From Candidatus Binatia bacterium (GTDB lineage: Bacteria; Desulfobacterota; Binatia; UBA12015): a stretch of 64,000 nucleotides of DNA. Position numbers and translations under genes: made by a program. The DNA lies in contig JAQWJE010000039.1 of assembly GCA_029248525.1 (NCBI GenBank), positions 267,491 through 331,490 on the forward strand. Reading direction: 5' to 3'. This document shows, piece by piece, positions 8,006-17,289 of this stretch (position 1 is the first letter of the stretch; every line of letters begins with the position of its first letter). The notes below the pieces were generated by a model. It made no database searches. It had not been told where the DNA came from and worked only from the letters and a program-made list of their open reading frames with translations.

Positions 8006-9766
8006 ATGAGAGCTCTGATTCGCGCGGCTCGCAGCCTTGAGGCTGTTGTCGGGGCGTCTCTGCTGCTGGCGTTGGCGGGTTGTAGCCGCTCGGAACCTCT
8101 GGAGCGAGCTTTCTCTGTTCAGCACGAACGCCCCAACATCCTTCTCCTGATGGCGGAGGATATGAGTCCCCGAGTGGGCGCGTTTGGCGACCCCGTCGCG
8201 CGCACCCCACATCTGGACGAGTTGGCGGGCCAAGGGACGCGGTTTCCCAATACGTTCACAACCGCTGGTGTCTGTTCGCCGAGCCGCGCCGCCCAGATTA
8301 CCGGCGTTCATCAGAACACGCTCGGCGCAGGGCATATGCGCACCGCCAGCTACCCTGAGGGTGCGTACGCCGCGGTTCCTCCCCCCTGGGTCAAAGCGTA
8401 CCCCGAGCTCCTTCGGGCCGCCGGATATTATACCTTCAACTCCGGAAAGACCGACTACCAGCTGGCCTCCCGAATATGGACGGACGACAGTCCGCGGACC
8501 ATTTGGGACGAGAGTAGCCCGTTCGGCGCCCCGGATTGGCGCTCTGCGCCGCCGGACAAACCATTCTTCGGTCTGATCAACTTCCAGACCACACACGAAA
8601 GCGGCCTCTTCCCGAAATTCTTCTGGCCGGAAAACCTTGCCCACGCCGCTCTAATGGTCGGCAATCTGCTCGGTAGGCGCGCGCCCGAGGCGTTGACGGA
8701 CCCCGACGGTGTCATTCTACCGCCAATCTATCCCGATACGGAAATGGTGCGAGGAACAGTTGCTCGACAATATGATAATATCCACTTGATGGACCAGGAG
8801 GTGGGCGTGGTCCTCGACCAACTGGCGAGGGACGGGCTCGAATCATCTACCATCGTGATCTGGACCACCGACCACGGCTCGGGCTTGCCTGGGGCTAAAA
8901 GAGAACTGACGGATGCCGGGATTCGGGTTCCGATGATCATTCGCTGGCCGGAACGCTTCCGACCAGTCGGGACCAGTCCGGGCCAGATTGAGGAACGCAT
9001 GATCAGCTTTGTCGATTTGGCCCCGACGATCCTCGCGATGGCGGGCGTCGCGGCCCCGGACTGGATGGTCGGGCAGATCTTCTCCGGAGCCCGTGCGGCG
9101 CCTCCGCGCGAGTTCGTCTTTGCTGCGCGGGACCGACTGGACGAGTTTCCGGACCGCTCCCGGGCCGTGCGCTCGAGCGAATACAAGCTCATCCGAAACT
9201 GGCAGCCGGATTTGCCGGCGGCTTTTGATCTGGAATTTAGGCGCGGTGTGCCCATGATGGGAGAGTGGCGCGATGCCTTTGCGGCTGGGGACCTCAACCC
9301 CGCTCAGGCCAAATTTTTTGAACCTCGGGGGCCAGAGGAACTCTACGATCTTTCCACGGACCCCTGGGAAACTCGGAATCTCGCGAACGACCCTCGATAT
9401 GCCGGGGCCCGCGAGTCCCTAAGCCAGGCCTTGGACGAGTGGTTGGCCAGTAGCGAAGACCTTGGAATGATCCCCGAGTCCCGACTCGTCGAACGGTTTG
9501 CGACAAATGGCGAACCGAACATTACCTTGCCGCCCCGGCTCGAACTGCAGCGTGCGAAGGGCGGTTGGAGGGCTACGATCACACATACGGATCCCAATGT
9601 TTCGCTGGGAATTCGCCGTTCGGGCGGAACCAGGGCCGACCAGTGGCAACTCTACACCGCCCCGATTCTGGTCGGGGAGGGCGAGACTGTCACAGCTTTC
9701 GCGGTGCGCTACGGATGGTTGGAAAGTCCAAAAATCGAAAAATCTACGGGCCAGGCGTCCGGTTAG
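8006..9766 (+). CDS. Sulfatase lipoprotein (formylglycine-dependent, CxPSR type)
   Basis: 586 residues from ATG 8006, with GGGCGGA just upstream. An N-terminal signal with lipobox LALAGC (Cys26) predicts membrane anchoring in the envelope. The mature domain starts RPNILLLMAEDMSP (metal-binding Asp) and contains CSPSR at residues 90-94, where Cys90 would be converted to formylglycine by FGE or anSME. TTDHGSGLPGAKRE supplies further metal ligands. The closing LYDLSTDPWETRNLANDP is the standard sulfatase C-terminal region. The family hydrolyses organic sulfate esters; the substrate cannot be told. No maturase is present in the window. Its stop overlaps the convergent crotonase stop. Confidence 0.9.
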   Translation: MRALIRAARSLEAVVGASLLLALAGCSRSEPLERAFSVQHERPNILLLMAEDMSPRVGAFGDPVARTPHLDELAGQGTRFPNTFTTAGVCSPSRAAQITGVHQNTLGAGHMRTASYPEGAYAAVPPPWVKAYPELLRAAGYYTFNSGKTDYQLASRIWTDDSPRTIWDESSPFGAPDWRSAPPDKPFFGLINFQTTHESGLFPKFFWPENLAHAALMVGNLLGRRAPEALTDPDGVILPPIYPDTEMVRGTVARQYDNIHLMDQEVGVVLDQLARDGLESSTIVIWTTDHGSGLPGAKRELTDAGIRVPMIIRWPERFRPVGTSPGQIEERMISFVDLAPTILAMAGVAAPDWMVGQIFSGARAAPPREFVFAARDRLDEFPDRSRAVRSSEYKLIRNWQPDLPAAFDLEFRRGVPMMGEWRDAFAAGDLNPAQAKFFEPRGPEELYDLSTDPWETRNLANDPRYAGARESLSQALDEWLASSEDLGMIPESRLVERFATNGEPNITLPPRLELQRAKGGWRATITHTDPNVSLGIRRSGGTRADQWQLYTAPILVGEGETVTAFAVRYGWLESPKIEKSTGQASG

Positions 9767-10578
9767 CGCTTTTTCCATTCGACGCGCTGGCCGGAACTGA
9801 AGAATTTCTGGCCCTCGGCAAGGTTTTCGGGGTTCCAGCCCAAGGCAAGGAACGCATTCCCGTTCGCTAGAGCCTGACTGCGCGTCATATCCCTCGTTGC
9901 CCATGCCGTCCGCACGGTCCCCTGAACTGCCTCGCGAGGCCTGGCGGCAATCGTTTCCGCAATCCAGCGGGCCCGATCTTCCAGTTCATCAGCGCCACAG
10001 ACTTCGCTGACGAGCCCGATCCGATGGGCGGTTTCGGCGCTCAGCCTCTCGTGTGCCCCCAGCAGCTGCATTCGCAGAAGTTCACCGAAGGGCATCTTCT
10101 GCGCCATATGGATCGTTTCGTAACTGGCCACCATCCCGTAGGTGACGTGCGGATCAAAGAAGGTCGCGTCATCAGAGCAGATCATGATGTCGACCTCACC
10201 GAGCATGTAGAAAGCTCCGCCGCAGGCGATTCCTCGAACAGCACCGATCACCGGCTTCCACAAATCGTTTGCTTTCGGCCCAAGTGCTGCGCCCGGATCG
10301 TCGAAGTGCATCAGGGTGTCCGCAGGAGAGCCCCCCTCATGTTCACCCGCGTCATCTGCGATCGCTTCGGATCGATCAATGCCGGTGCAGAAAGCGCGGT
10401 CGCCGGCCGCGCAGAGAATTGCTGCCCCAACAGAATCATCGTCGCGCAACCGCCGCCAGATCTGCGAGAGCTCGAGTTGCATCTGGTCATTGAACGAGTT
10501 CATCTTCTCGGGGCGGTTCAAGCGCACCCACGCAACTCCGTTTTCGACGCGATAATCAATCGTTTCATATTCACTCAT
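9763..10578 (-). CDS. Enoyl-CoA hydratase/isomerase family protein (crotonase)
   Basis: 271 residues from the ATG at 10578, chosen because AAAGGA lies 7 nt upstream; the frame continues to a TTG at 10599. The crotonase fold is shown by VAWVRLNRPEKMNSF, the first oxyanion region (AFCTGIDRSEA) and the second (AVRGIACGGAFYMLGEVDIMI). The position normally holding catalytic Glu in ECH is within IACGGAFYMLGEVD, but the exact reaction (hydratase, isomerase, hydrolase) cannot be assigned. Upstream on the same strand is an LLM oxidoreductase, 45 bp away, so the two may be one transcript in CoA-thioester catabolism. Confidence 0.85.
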   Translation of the reverse strand: MSEYETIDYRVENGVAWVRLNRPEKMNSFNDQMQLELSQIWRRLRDDDSVGAAILCAAGDRAFCTGIDRSEAIADDAGEHEGGSPADTLMHFDDPGAALGPKANDLWKPVIGAVRGIACGGAFYMLGEVDIMICSDDATFFDPHVTYGMVASYETIHMAQKMPFGELLRMQLLGAHERLSAETAHRIGLVSEVCGADELEDRARWIAETIAARPREAVQGTVRTAWATRDMTRSQALANGNAFLALGWNPENLAEGQKFFSSGQRVEWKKR

Positions 10579-10623
10579 AGCGGGTTCCTTTGGAGGCAAA
10601 CAGAAGTAGTTACCGTGATCTTT

Positions 10624-11541
10624 TCAACCGGGTTCGATCTTGTCGATGACCTCGGTGCCAAATTTGTGAATCGAGTCGATGTAGCCGGCGCGCGTTTGAT
10701 CCGGAAATCCCATCGCCAACCAATCGACACCAAGGGATCCCAGGAGCAGGCTTCGATCGAGCATCTCATTGCCGGACCGCGAAGATCCCCCCATCCCCTC
10801 GAGTGAGTAGCCGATCTGCAGCGGGGCTTCGCGTCCCTGCGCACGCGCGTAGGATTGGGCATACTGCAGTCCCTCAACAAGGTCTTCATCCGTCTCCAAA
10901 GCAGGCGTCCGGGTAAAACGTGCCATAGCCTTCGTGTTTGGAAAGGGGAGCCAACCCTCGCAGGAGTCAACCGCGCGTCGAATCGCCGGGCGGGAGTTTC
11001 CACCCATCCAGAGCGGAGGGTGCGGGCGCTGCAGCGGGAGGGGCCGCATCGTATTTCCTCTTGCATGAAAGCTTGAGCCAACAAACTCGACGTCTTCCTC
11101 ACTGAGTGCGAGCTTGAGCGCCGTGATCGTCTCCTCTGCCAAAGCGCCTCGCCCTTCGAAGGTCGCGCCGAGAGCATCGAACTCGCCTCGGAGATAGCCT
11201 GCGCCAACCCCCACGGTCAGACGCCCACGCGATAGAAGATCCAGCGATAAAATCGATTTGGCGAGGAGAAAGGGGTTGCGATATCCCAACACCAGAATGT
11301 GCGTCTGAAGGCGGAGCGTTGTTGTCGCTGCGGCGGCAAACGAGAGCGTCACGAACGGATCGAGTGCATGATGGCCTCCGCCATCCAACCAGCGTTGCAC
11401 CGGAAACGGGTGGTCCGTCACATAACAGGAGGCGAAGCCGGCGGCCTCGGCTGCCCGAGCAATCTCGGCGACTCCCTCCGGAGTAAGAAATTCCTCCGCA
11501 GCATCCACGCGGTCAGTTGGGATTGCTACACCAAAACGCAC
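10624..11541 (-). CDS. LLM-class (luciferase-like) F420/flavin-dependent oxidoreductase
   Basis: About 305 residues if the GTG at 11541 is used, giving the usual VRFGVAIPTD start; a TTG at 11577 is a longer alternative. The bacterial-luciferase TIM barrel is indicated by CYVTDHPFPVQRW, a central LSRGRLTVGVGAGYLRGEFDALG and HPPLWMGGNSRPAIRRA. This resembles the F420-dependent TIGR03619-like group, whose members use F420 or FMN to oxidise or reduce small organic substrates. Cofactor choice cannot be proven from sequence. It lies 45 bp upstream of the crotonase on the same strand and is divergent from the MATE gene. Confidence 0.85.
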   Translation of the reverse strand: MRFGVAIPTDRVDAAEEFLTPEGVAEIARAAEAAGFASCYVTDHPFPVQRWLDGGGHHALDPFVTLSFAAAATTTLRLQTHILVLGYRNPFLLAKSILSLDLLSRGRLTVGVGAGYLRGEFDALGATFEGRGALAEETITALKLALSEEDVEFVGSSFHARGNTMRPLPLQRPHPPLWMGGNSRPAIRRAVDSCEGWLPFPNTKAMARFTRTPALETDEDLVEGLQYAQSYARAQGREAPLQIGYSLEGMGGSSRSGNEMLDRSLLLGSLGVDWLAMGFPDQTRAGYIDSIHKFGTEVIDKIEPG

Positions 11542-11639
11542 CCGTCTCTCATATTCCAACACCCACCCGAACGCCAATCACCGACATTTCCGCCGTGCGG
11601 ATGGGGGTCGGTGTTTCCCGTGCTATCAATACTTGGACG

Positions 11640-13085
11640 ATGAAGGCCGACGCATCAAAAGAGCCGCGCGGGCGCCTCAAGACCCTCTTGGGGCGAGACC
11701 ATCGCGAGGGTTCACTGCTGGTCTCGATGCTGGTGCTCGCGTTGCCGATGATCGTGGGGAGCGTCGGGGTCGGCGCGTTGTACCCGATCATTGATCTCAG
11801 CTTTCTGGTTCAACTTGGTGATCAGAGCATGGCTTCTGTCGTTATTGTGAACCAGACCGTTTGGCAGTTGGTGATCATGGGCTTCATGGGCCTGAACTTC
11901 GCGACCCAGTCGCACGTCTCGCAATGGATTGGAGCCGGCCAGCCCCGTCAGGCGGAGGAGGTCGCAGGACAAGCCCTCTTGTTGGCTGGATTGCTGGGCA
12001 TCTTGATCGCAATCGTCGGAGGCCTGGCGCCGCGGTCCCTTCTGATTCTCAGCGGCGCCGATGTTTCTTTCTTTCCACTCGCGCTGCCTTACCTGCAATG
12101 GCTCTTCGTCCTCTCTGCGGGCTTTGGCGGAGTGTTTGTATTTCGCGCGATCCTGACTGGCGCCGGGGATACCACGACCCCTCTGCTGGTTTCGGTGGTG
12201 CAGGTAACGGTCTCGCTCGTTTCGGAATGGATTTTCATCTTTGGACATTTCGGAGCACCCGAATTGGGTGTCCGGGGTGTGGCCCTGGGAATGGGTCTGG
12301 GCCAAATCACCGGGGCGGGACTTGGCATGTTTCTCCTTTTCCGCGGCACGAAACGTGTTCGACTACGCCTTGCGGACCTCCGCCCTCGACCGTCGATTTT
12401 GCTCAAGCTGTTGCGTTCGGCATGGCCACCCGCAGTTCAGATGATCGGGATGGTGGTTTCGGCATTTTTCTACCTCCGTCTCGCAAAGCCTTTTGGCACG
12501 GAGGTCCAGACCGCCTATACGATCGGCCTTCGTCTGGGCATGATCATTCCGCAGTTTTCATTCCCGCTGGCAACCGCATGCGCTACGCTTGTCGGACAAG
12601 CTCTAGGTAACGGGGATGTGCCCCGTGCATGGCGGGCGATGCGTACCGGGATTCTGGTGCATGGTGGCTTATTATGGTCGTTTGCGGCGATTCTCTTCGT
12701 CTTCCGCTTTGATATTTTGGGACTGGTGACTTCGGACCCCGAGGTGATTCGTATCGGATCGGAATACCTTGCCTTCTCGGCCGCAGGCTACGTGATCATG
12801 GGCATCGGGATGGTTCTGATGCGGGCGCTGCAGGGCGCAGGCGATTTCATGGTGCCCATGGCCATTTCGCTCGCCAGCACCTTTCTGGTCAATCTTCCGT
12901 CGGCTTATGCACTCTCCCGCTGGACCGACCTGGGCCCGACAGGGATCTGGTGCGGTGGGCTTTTCGGTGGCCTCTTCACGCTGATCGCGACGGGTGCCTG
13001 GGTGGCCACAGGTCGCTGGACACGCCGCGGAAGCGTTATCCGGCACGAAAGCTCCTCAAACGATCAGGCGGGAAGGTCGGGGTGA
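11640..13085 (+). CDS. MATE-family multidrug/toxin efflux transporter
   Basis: About 481 residues from the ATG at 11640; earlier in-frame starts exist at 11517 and 11601. Twelve hydrophobic segments arranged as two homologous halves fit the MatE/NorM fold: LPMIVGSVGVGALYPIID at the start, FRAILTGAGDTTTPLL in the first half and LMRALQGAGDFMVPM in the second. These exporters use Na+ or H+ gradients to expel cationic compounds across the inner membrane. The stop codon overlaps the GTG start of the next gene (GTGA), and that gene overlaps the following one, so this is the first gene of a coupled operon. Confidence 0.9.
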   Translation: MKADASKEPRGRLKTLLGRDHREGSLLVSMLVLALPMIVGSVGVGALYPIIDLSFLVQLGDQSMASVVIVNQTVWQLVIMGFMGLNFATQSHVSQWIGAGQPRQAEEVAGQALLLAGLLGILIAIVGGLAPRSLLILSGADVSFFPLALPYLQWLFVLSAGFGGVFVFRAILTGAGDTTTPLLVSVVQVTVSLVSEWIFIFGHFGAPELGVRGVALGMGLGQITGAGLGMFLLFRGTKRVRLRLADLRPRPSILLKLLRSAWPPAVQMIGMVVSAFFYLRLAKPFGTEVQTAYTIGLRLGMIIPQFSFPLATACATLVGQALGNGDVPRAWRAMRTGILVHGGLLWSFAAILFVFRFDILGLVTSDPEVIRIGSEYLAFSAAGYVIMGIGMVLMRALQGAGDFMVPMAISLASTFLVNLPSAYALSRWTDLGPTGIWCGGLFGGLFTLIATGAWVATGRWTRRGSVIRHESSSNDQAGRSG

Positions 13086-13489
13086 GCATTCCGGGGCGCA
13101 TATCAGTTTGGCTGTGGTGTCTGGTCCTTTTGGCGATTGCGGGTTGCGCAACGCCTCGCAACTTGGTTCGACGTCCACAGTTGGAACTTCCGCAGCCGAC
13201 CGGGCAATGCATCGCCACCGCGAAGATTCGAGATTTTCGAGCCAAAGGCGTCAAGGAATTACGCGTGCGCACGGAGGAGAACGATTGGCAATACCTGCTG
13301 GTGCTGGATCGCGAATGTCCCAACCTCGCGGACGCCCAGCGGATCGGCTGGACCTCCCAGCGAGGCAAGATCTGTGACTATCGACATGATGCCATTCTGG
13401 TCGATGGCGAGCGGTGTGCGATTGGCCGAATTGAAGATTATGCTGCAGGCGCGGCCGCGGACCGAACGACCGAAAGCGCAGTCCCATGA
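13082..13489 (+). CDS. DUF6491-like small lipoprotein
   Basis: 135 residues starting at GTG 13082, which overlaps the MATE stop (GTGA) and is preceded by a GGGAAGG ribosome site. The N-terminus is a lipoprotein signal with lipobox AIAGC (Cys at about residue 22). The mature part has four cysteines in a pattern QCIATAKIRDF ... DRECPNLADA ... GKICDYRHDAIL ... GERCAIGRIE, matching the DUF6491 family as I remember it. The paired Cys suggest disulfides in the periplasm. Function is unknown. Its last bases overlap the start of the DHS-like gene. Confidence 0.75.
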   Translation: MSIPGRISVWLWCLVLLAIAGCATPRNLVRRPQLELPQPTGQCIATAKIRDFRAKGVKELRVRTEENDWQYLLVLDRECPNLADAQRIGWTSQRGKICDYRHDAILVDGERCAIGRIEDYAAGAAADRTTESAVP

Positions 13490-14460
13490 ATAGTCCCATA
13501 AAAACATTTCTTGAGCGACACTACCGGCACTTCAACGCAGCCACGCTGATCGACGCATCTCGGGGTTGGCTCGATCTGCTCGAATCCGGGGGGCAGATGT
13601 TCCTGACGCTCGGAGGCGCGATGAGCACTGCCGAATTGGGGATCTCGCTTGCAGAGCTCATCCGTGAGGAGAAAGTGCACGGGATCTGTTGCACCGGCGC
13701 GAACCTCGAGGAGGACCTCTACAATCTGGTCGCCCACGACCACTACGAGAGGATCCCGAACTATCGCGAACTCTCCCCCGAAGAGGAGGCTAAACTGCTC
13801 TCGCGACACCTCAATCGGGTGACCGATACATGCATCCCCGAAGAAGAGGCCATGCGTCGTTTGGAGTCCGCGGTTCTGGAGGACTGGCAAGCGGCCGATC
13901 TCTCGGGTCAGCGTTTTTTTCCTCACGAATTCCTCTATCGACTTCTACGCTCCGGAAAGCTCGCATCGGCCTACCAGATCGATCCGCAGGATAGTTGGAT
14001 GGTTGCCGCTGCCGAGAAAAATTTGCCGATGTTCGTCCCCGGTTGGGAGGACTCCACCATGGGCAATATGTTCGCCGCTCAATGCATTCGAGGTGCGGTC
14101 AAGAATCCGTCTATCGTTCGTTCCGGGATCGAATATATGATGGTCCTTGCTGAATGGTACGAGGAGACCACGACGACACATCCGCTCGGGTTCTTTCAGA
14201 TTGGCGGCGGGATTTCAGGGGATTTCCCAATCTGTGTCGTGCCGATGCTGAGTCAGGACCTCGGTCGCACGGAGGTGCCGCTATGGGCCTACTTCTGCCA
14301 GATCTCCGACTCCACCACGAGCTATGGGTCCTACTCGGGTGCTGTCCCCAACGAGAAGATCACTTGGGGCAAGCTGGGCGTTTCGACGCCCAAATTCGTC
14401 ATTGAATCGGATGCGACAATCGTCGCGCCGCTGGTCTTCGCCATGGTGCTTGGCAAGTAA
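13486..14460 (+). CDS. Deoxyhypusine-synthase-like protein (bacterial DHS family)
   Basis: This 324-residue protein begins with an ATGA overlap on the preceding lipoprotein gene. It matches the deoxyhypusine synthase family: GGAMSTAELG near the N-terminus, an NAD-binding region (HGICCTGANLEEDLYN), and the C-terminal NEKITWGKLG with Lys296, equivalent to the lysine that carries the aminobutyl intermediate in eukaryotic DHS, followed by IESDATIVAPLVFA. Bacteria lack eIF5A; characterised bacterial relatives use spermidine and putrescine-type substrates (homospermidine or related polyamine synthesis). The actual substrate is not known here. Downstream, 16 bp away, is an SDR gene. Confidence 0.87.
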   Translation: MNSPIKTFLERHYRHFNAATLIDASRGWLDLLESGGQMFLTLGGAMSTAELGISLAELIREEKVHGICCTGANLEEDLYNLVAHDHYERIPNYRELSPEEEAKLLSRHLNRVTDTCIPEEEAMRRLESAVLEDWQAADLSGQRFFPHEFLYRLLRSGKLASAYQIDPQDSWMVAAAEKNLPMFVPGWEDSTMGNMFAAQCIRGAVKNPSIVRSGIEYMMVLAEWYEETTTTHPLGFFQIGGGISGDFPICVVPMLSQDLGRTEVPLWAYFCQISDSTTSYGSYSGAVPNEKITWGKLGVSTPKFVIESDATIVAPLVFAMVLGK

Positions 14461-14476
14461 ACGCAGGGAGAAAGCT

Positions 14477-15274
14477 ATGAGTCGTCTTCAAGGAAAAGTC
14501 GCATTGATCACAGGGGCCGCGTCGGGAATCGGCGCAGCATGTTCGGAACGATTCGCTCAGGAAGGCGCCACGATTGTTGGCTGTGACCTCCAGAGCGACG
14601 GACTGGAGAACTGGCAGGCGGCGACCAAGGTGGCGCCTGCCTCGAGTTTTCAAGGTGGGCTTGATGTTCGTGAGGAAGCTGTGGTTTCAGCTTGGGTGAA
14701 ATCGGCGCAAGAGAAATTCGGACGCATTGATATCCTGGTCAATGCGGCGGGCGTGGCAGGCGGCGGTCCTGTTCATATGATGGATCTCGAAGAGTGGAAT
14801 CGAGTTATCGATATCAACCTCACCGGAACCTTTCTCGCCTCCAAGCATGTTCTCCCGACGATGCTGGAGCAGGAGTCGGGGAGCATTATCCATATCGCCA
14901 GCGTCGAGGGACTCGAGGGCAATGAGGGCGGCTCTTCCTACAATGCTTCCAAGGGCGGTGTGGTGATTCTGATGAAGAATATGGCGATGGATTATGGTCG
15001 CAAGGGCATCCGCGTAAATGCCATTTGTCCCGGATTTATCGACACCCCGTTGCTGCGCGAGGTGATGTCGATGCCGGGACTCGAGGAGCACGGCGAGAAA
15101 GTCCGCCAACAGCACCAGCTCGGACGATTCGGGCGTCCCGAGGAGATCGCAGGTGCTGCGTTCTTCCTCGCTTCCGACGATTCCTCGTTTGTAACAGGCC
15201 AGGCCCTCGCCGTGGATGGCGGGTACACCGCAGGCAAGCGTTACGGCCTGTCGGCGATGATGGGGCTTGAATAG
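14477..15274 (+). CDS. SDR-family oxidoreductase
   Basis: 265 residues from the ATG at 14477, preceded by GGGAGA at proper spacing. Classical short-chain dehydrogenase motifs are complete: ALITGAASGIGAA for NAD(P) binding, an acidic Asp (GCDLQ) after beta-2 suggesting NAD preference, NAAG, catalytic Ser in IHIASVEG and YNASK, then CPGFIDTPLL. It closely resembles 3-oxoacyl-ACP reductase/steroid-dehydrogenase-like SDRs. The substrate is unknown. It follows the DHS-like gene by 16 bp and is probably the last gene of the MATE-lipoprotein-DHS-SDR operon. Confidence 0.88.
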   Translation: MSRLQGKVALITGAASGIGAACSERFAQEGATIVGCDLQSDGLENWQAATKVAPASSFQGGLDVREEAVVSAWVKSAQEKFGRIDILVNAAGVAGGGPVHMMDLEEWNRVIDINLTGTFLASKHVLPTMLEQESGSIIHIASVEGLEGNEGGSSYNASKGGVVILMKNMAMDYGRKGIRVNAICPGFIDTPLLREVMSMPGLEEHGEKVRQQHQLGRFGRPEEIAGAAFFLASDDSSFVTGQALAVDGGYTAGKRYGLSAMMGLE

Positions 15275-15287
15275 CAGGCCCCGGAGA

Positions 15288-16727
15288 TCATCCCGGGTCC
15301 GAACCGCTGTCAGAATCGAGAATTAATTGGCGATAGAAGCGCGCCATCTCGACGAGGTTCTCCACCGCGATTCGTTCGTTGGTACCATGGATGCGAGCCA
15401 GATCGTCGGGGCCCAATCGCATGGGGCCGAAGCGGAGACTGGCGTCGGCCAGTCGGACATAGTGGCGGGTATCTGTGCCGCCCACCACCAGACCCGGAAT
15501 GACGAGCACCCCGGGGAAGGTCTCCTCAATCGCGTTCGAGACCAGCTGGTATCCCGCGCTCTCGAGTGCCGCGACAGGACTGGCCTCGTTCGCGTTCCCG
15601 ATCCGCAGGATCTCGATTTCCGGATCGTCAATAACCTCGCGAAGATGGGCCTCGACGTCGGCCACCGTATCGCCGGGGCGCAGGCGGAAATTCACTACCG
15701 CCTGCGCTTTCTGCGGCAGCACGTTTTCCTTGGTTCCGGCGTTCATCATCGTCACCGCGGTCGTGGTGCGCACCTGCGCGGATAATGCGGGAGTCGCATT
15801 GTAGCTTTGCAGAATCAGGGCCTCGGACAATGGCAGCGCCCCGATTGCGAGCCTTGTGGTGGTATCGAGATGGGGTGCGAGGGCTTCGAGCATCGCGCGC
15901 GCGGGGCCATCGATCTCTCCAGGCATCGGCGAGCTTTCAACAGCGACGATCGCCCGTGCCAGACGCCCCGCAGCAGTGCTTCGCGGGGGCATGGATGAGT
16001 GTCCGCCCGCGCCACGACTGGTGAGTTCAAAGGTGACGTAGCCCTTCTCGGCAATACCGATGATGGCGGCGGGGCGCTCGAGGCCCGGCATGATATCGGA
16101 GACAATGACGTTACCTTCGTCCAGAGTGAAGAGGAAACGAACGGATCTGGCCTCCAGAGATGCGGCCATCACGGCGGCCCCTGCGTGGCCGCCGACTTCC
16201 TCGTCGGCTCCGAAAGCCAGATAGACAGTTCGCTCGGGGACGAACCCGTTGGCAAGCAATCCTTCGACCGCCGTCAGCGTGGCGATCACAGTGGTCTTGC
16301 AATCCAGAGTCCCACGCCCCCAGACATAGCCTTGTGCGATCTCACCGGAAAAAGGCGGGAAGACCCAATCGGATTCCGTTCCGGCCTCCACAGGCACGAC
16401 GTCTATGTGGCCAAGGAGAAGATAGGGCAACTTCTTGCGGTCTCGGCCGGGCCACTCCAGCAAAAGCGAACCACCGGGAAAGGCCTGCACCTCAAGCCGG
16501 GAGAACGTCAATGGAAAGGAGTTTCGCAGGAGGGCTTCGACGGCATCGAAATTCGTTGCAGGCGAGCCCGTGACGCTGGGAATGCGGACAGCGGCCGAAA
16601 GCGTTTTGGCGAGCCTATCGGAGTCGACCTTCGCGAGGGGCTGGCGCCGTTCCACCGACGGGCGCACCGGAGCCGCGCAGCTTGCCCATAAAAGACCGAT
16701 GATCATCAGAAAGCATGTGTGACGCAT
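15288..16727 (-). CDS. M20-family metallopeptidase lipoprotein (PM20D1/ArgE-like)
   Basis: 479 residues from the ATG at 16727, selected because GAAAGAG precedes it and the protein then begins directly with a lipoprotein signal (MRHTCFLMIIGLLWASC, lipobox LWASC); starts at 16745 and 16763 are also in frame. Zinc-site motifs of the M20 family are clear: LLLGHIDVVPVE, WGRGTLDCK and FGADEEVGG with the general-base Glu-Glu, and the closing GGTDTRHY with a late His. The dimerisation (lid) domain lies between. Such enzymes cleave N-acyl amino acids or dipeptides; this one would act in the envelope. Confidence 0.9.
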   Translation of the reverse strand: MRHTCFLMIIGLLWASCAAPVRPSVERRQPLAKVDSDRLAKTLSAAVRIPSVTGSPATNFDAVEALLRNSFPLTFSRLEVQAFPGGSLLLEWPGRDRKKLPYLLLGHIDVVPVEAGTESDWVFPPFSGEIAQGYVWGRGTLDCKTTVIATLTAVEGLLANGFVPERTVYLAFGADEEVGGHAGAAVMAASLEARSVRFLFTLDEGNVIVSDIMPGLERPAAIIGIAEKGYVTFELTSRGAGGHSSMPPRSTAAGRLARAIVAVESSPMPGEIDGPARAMLEALAPHLDTTTRLAIGALPLSEALILQSYNATPALSAQVRTTTAVTMMNAGTKENVLPQKAQAVVNFRLRPGDTVADVEAHLREVIDDPEIEILRIGNANEASPVAALESAGYQLVSNAIEETFPGVLVIPGLVVGGTDTRHYVRLADASLRFGPMRLGPDDLARIHGTNERIAVENLVEMARFYRQLILDSDSGSDPG

Positions 16728-16800
16728 GGTACTCTTTCTTTTCATCTTTCTTGAGCGCCGCAAACCGCTGGGCTAAGACGATCCTGAGGAGATTCAGAAA

Positions 16801-17289
16801 ATGCCGATTAAAGAAGGTGAAACGATTCCCGCAGTTGGTTTGGTCGAGATGGTGGAGGGCGCACCGACACCCGTGCAATCGACAGAACTTGGTGCCGGCC
16901 GGAAGATTGTGATCTTTGCCGTGCCGGGTGCTTTCACGCCGACCTGCTCGGCGAAGCATGTCCCCGGGTTCTTGAAGAATACAGCGGCCCTGCGCGCCAA
17001 GGGCGTCGAAGAGATCGTGTGTGTCTCCGTCAACGACGCTTTTGTGATGAATGCCTGGGGCGAAGCCCAGGGCGTCGGCAGCGACATCCGAATGGTTGCG
17101 GACGGCAATGGAGACCTCGCCTCGGCGTTGGGCCTTGAGATGGACGGCTCCAAGTTCGGGATGGGAACGCGATCGCAACGTTTTGCAATGATTCTGCAGG
17201 ACAATCGGGTGGAGAAGCTTCTGGTCGAATCGGGACCCGGACTCTCGGCTTCCAGCGCAGAAAGCGTCCTCGAACACCTCGCGGGCTAA
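16801..17289 (+). CDS. Peroxiredoxin, Prx5/PrxII type
   Basis: This 162-residue thiol peroxidase reduces H2O2 and organic peroxides in the cytoplasm. The peroxidatic Cys49 lies in PGAFTPTC, and the Prx5 hallmarks VCVSVNDAFVMNAWG and TRSQRFAMIL (conserved Arg) are present. The only other cysteine (in IVCVS) is not in the usual resolving position, so it probably works with glutaredoxin or glutathione as a one-Cys type. The ATG at 16801 follows AGGAG. Its TAA interlocks with the TAG of the convergent HIT gene (CTAA at 17286-17289). Confidence 0.93.
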   Translation: MPIKEGETIPAVGLVEMVEGAPTPVQSTELGAGRKIVIFAVPGAFTPTCSAKHVPGFLKNTAALRAKGVEEIVCVSVNDAFVMNAWGEAQGVGSDIRMVADGNGDLASALGLEMDGSKFGMGTRSQRFAMILQDNRVEKLLVESGPGLSASSAESVLEHLAG

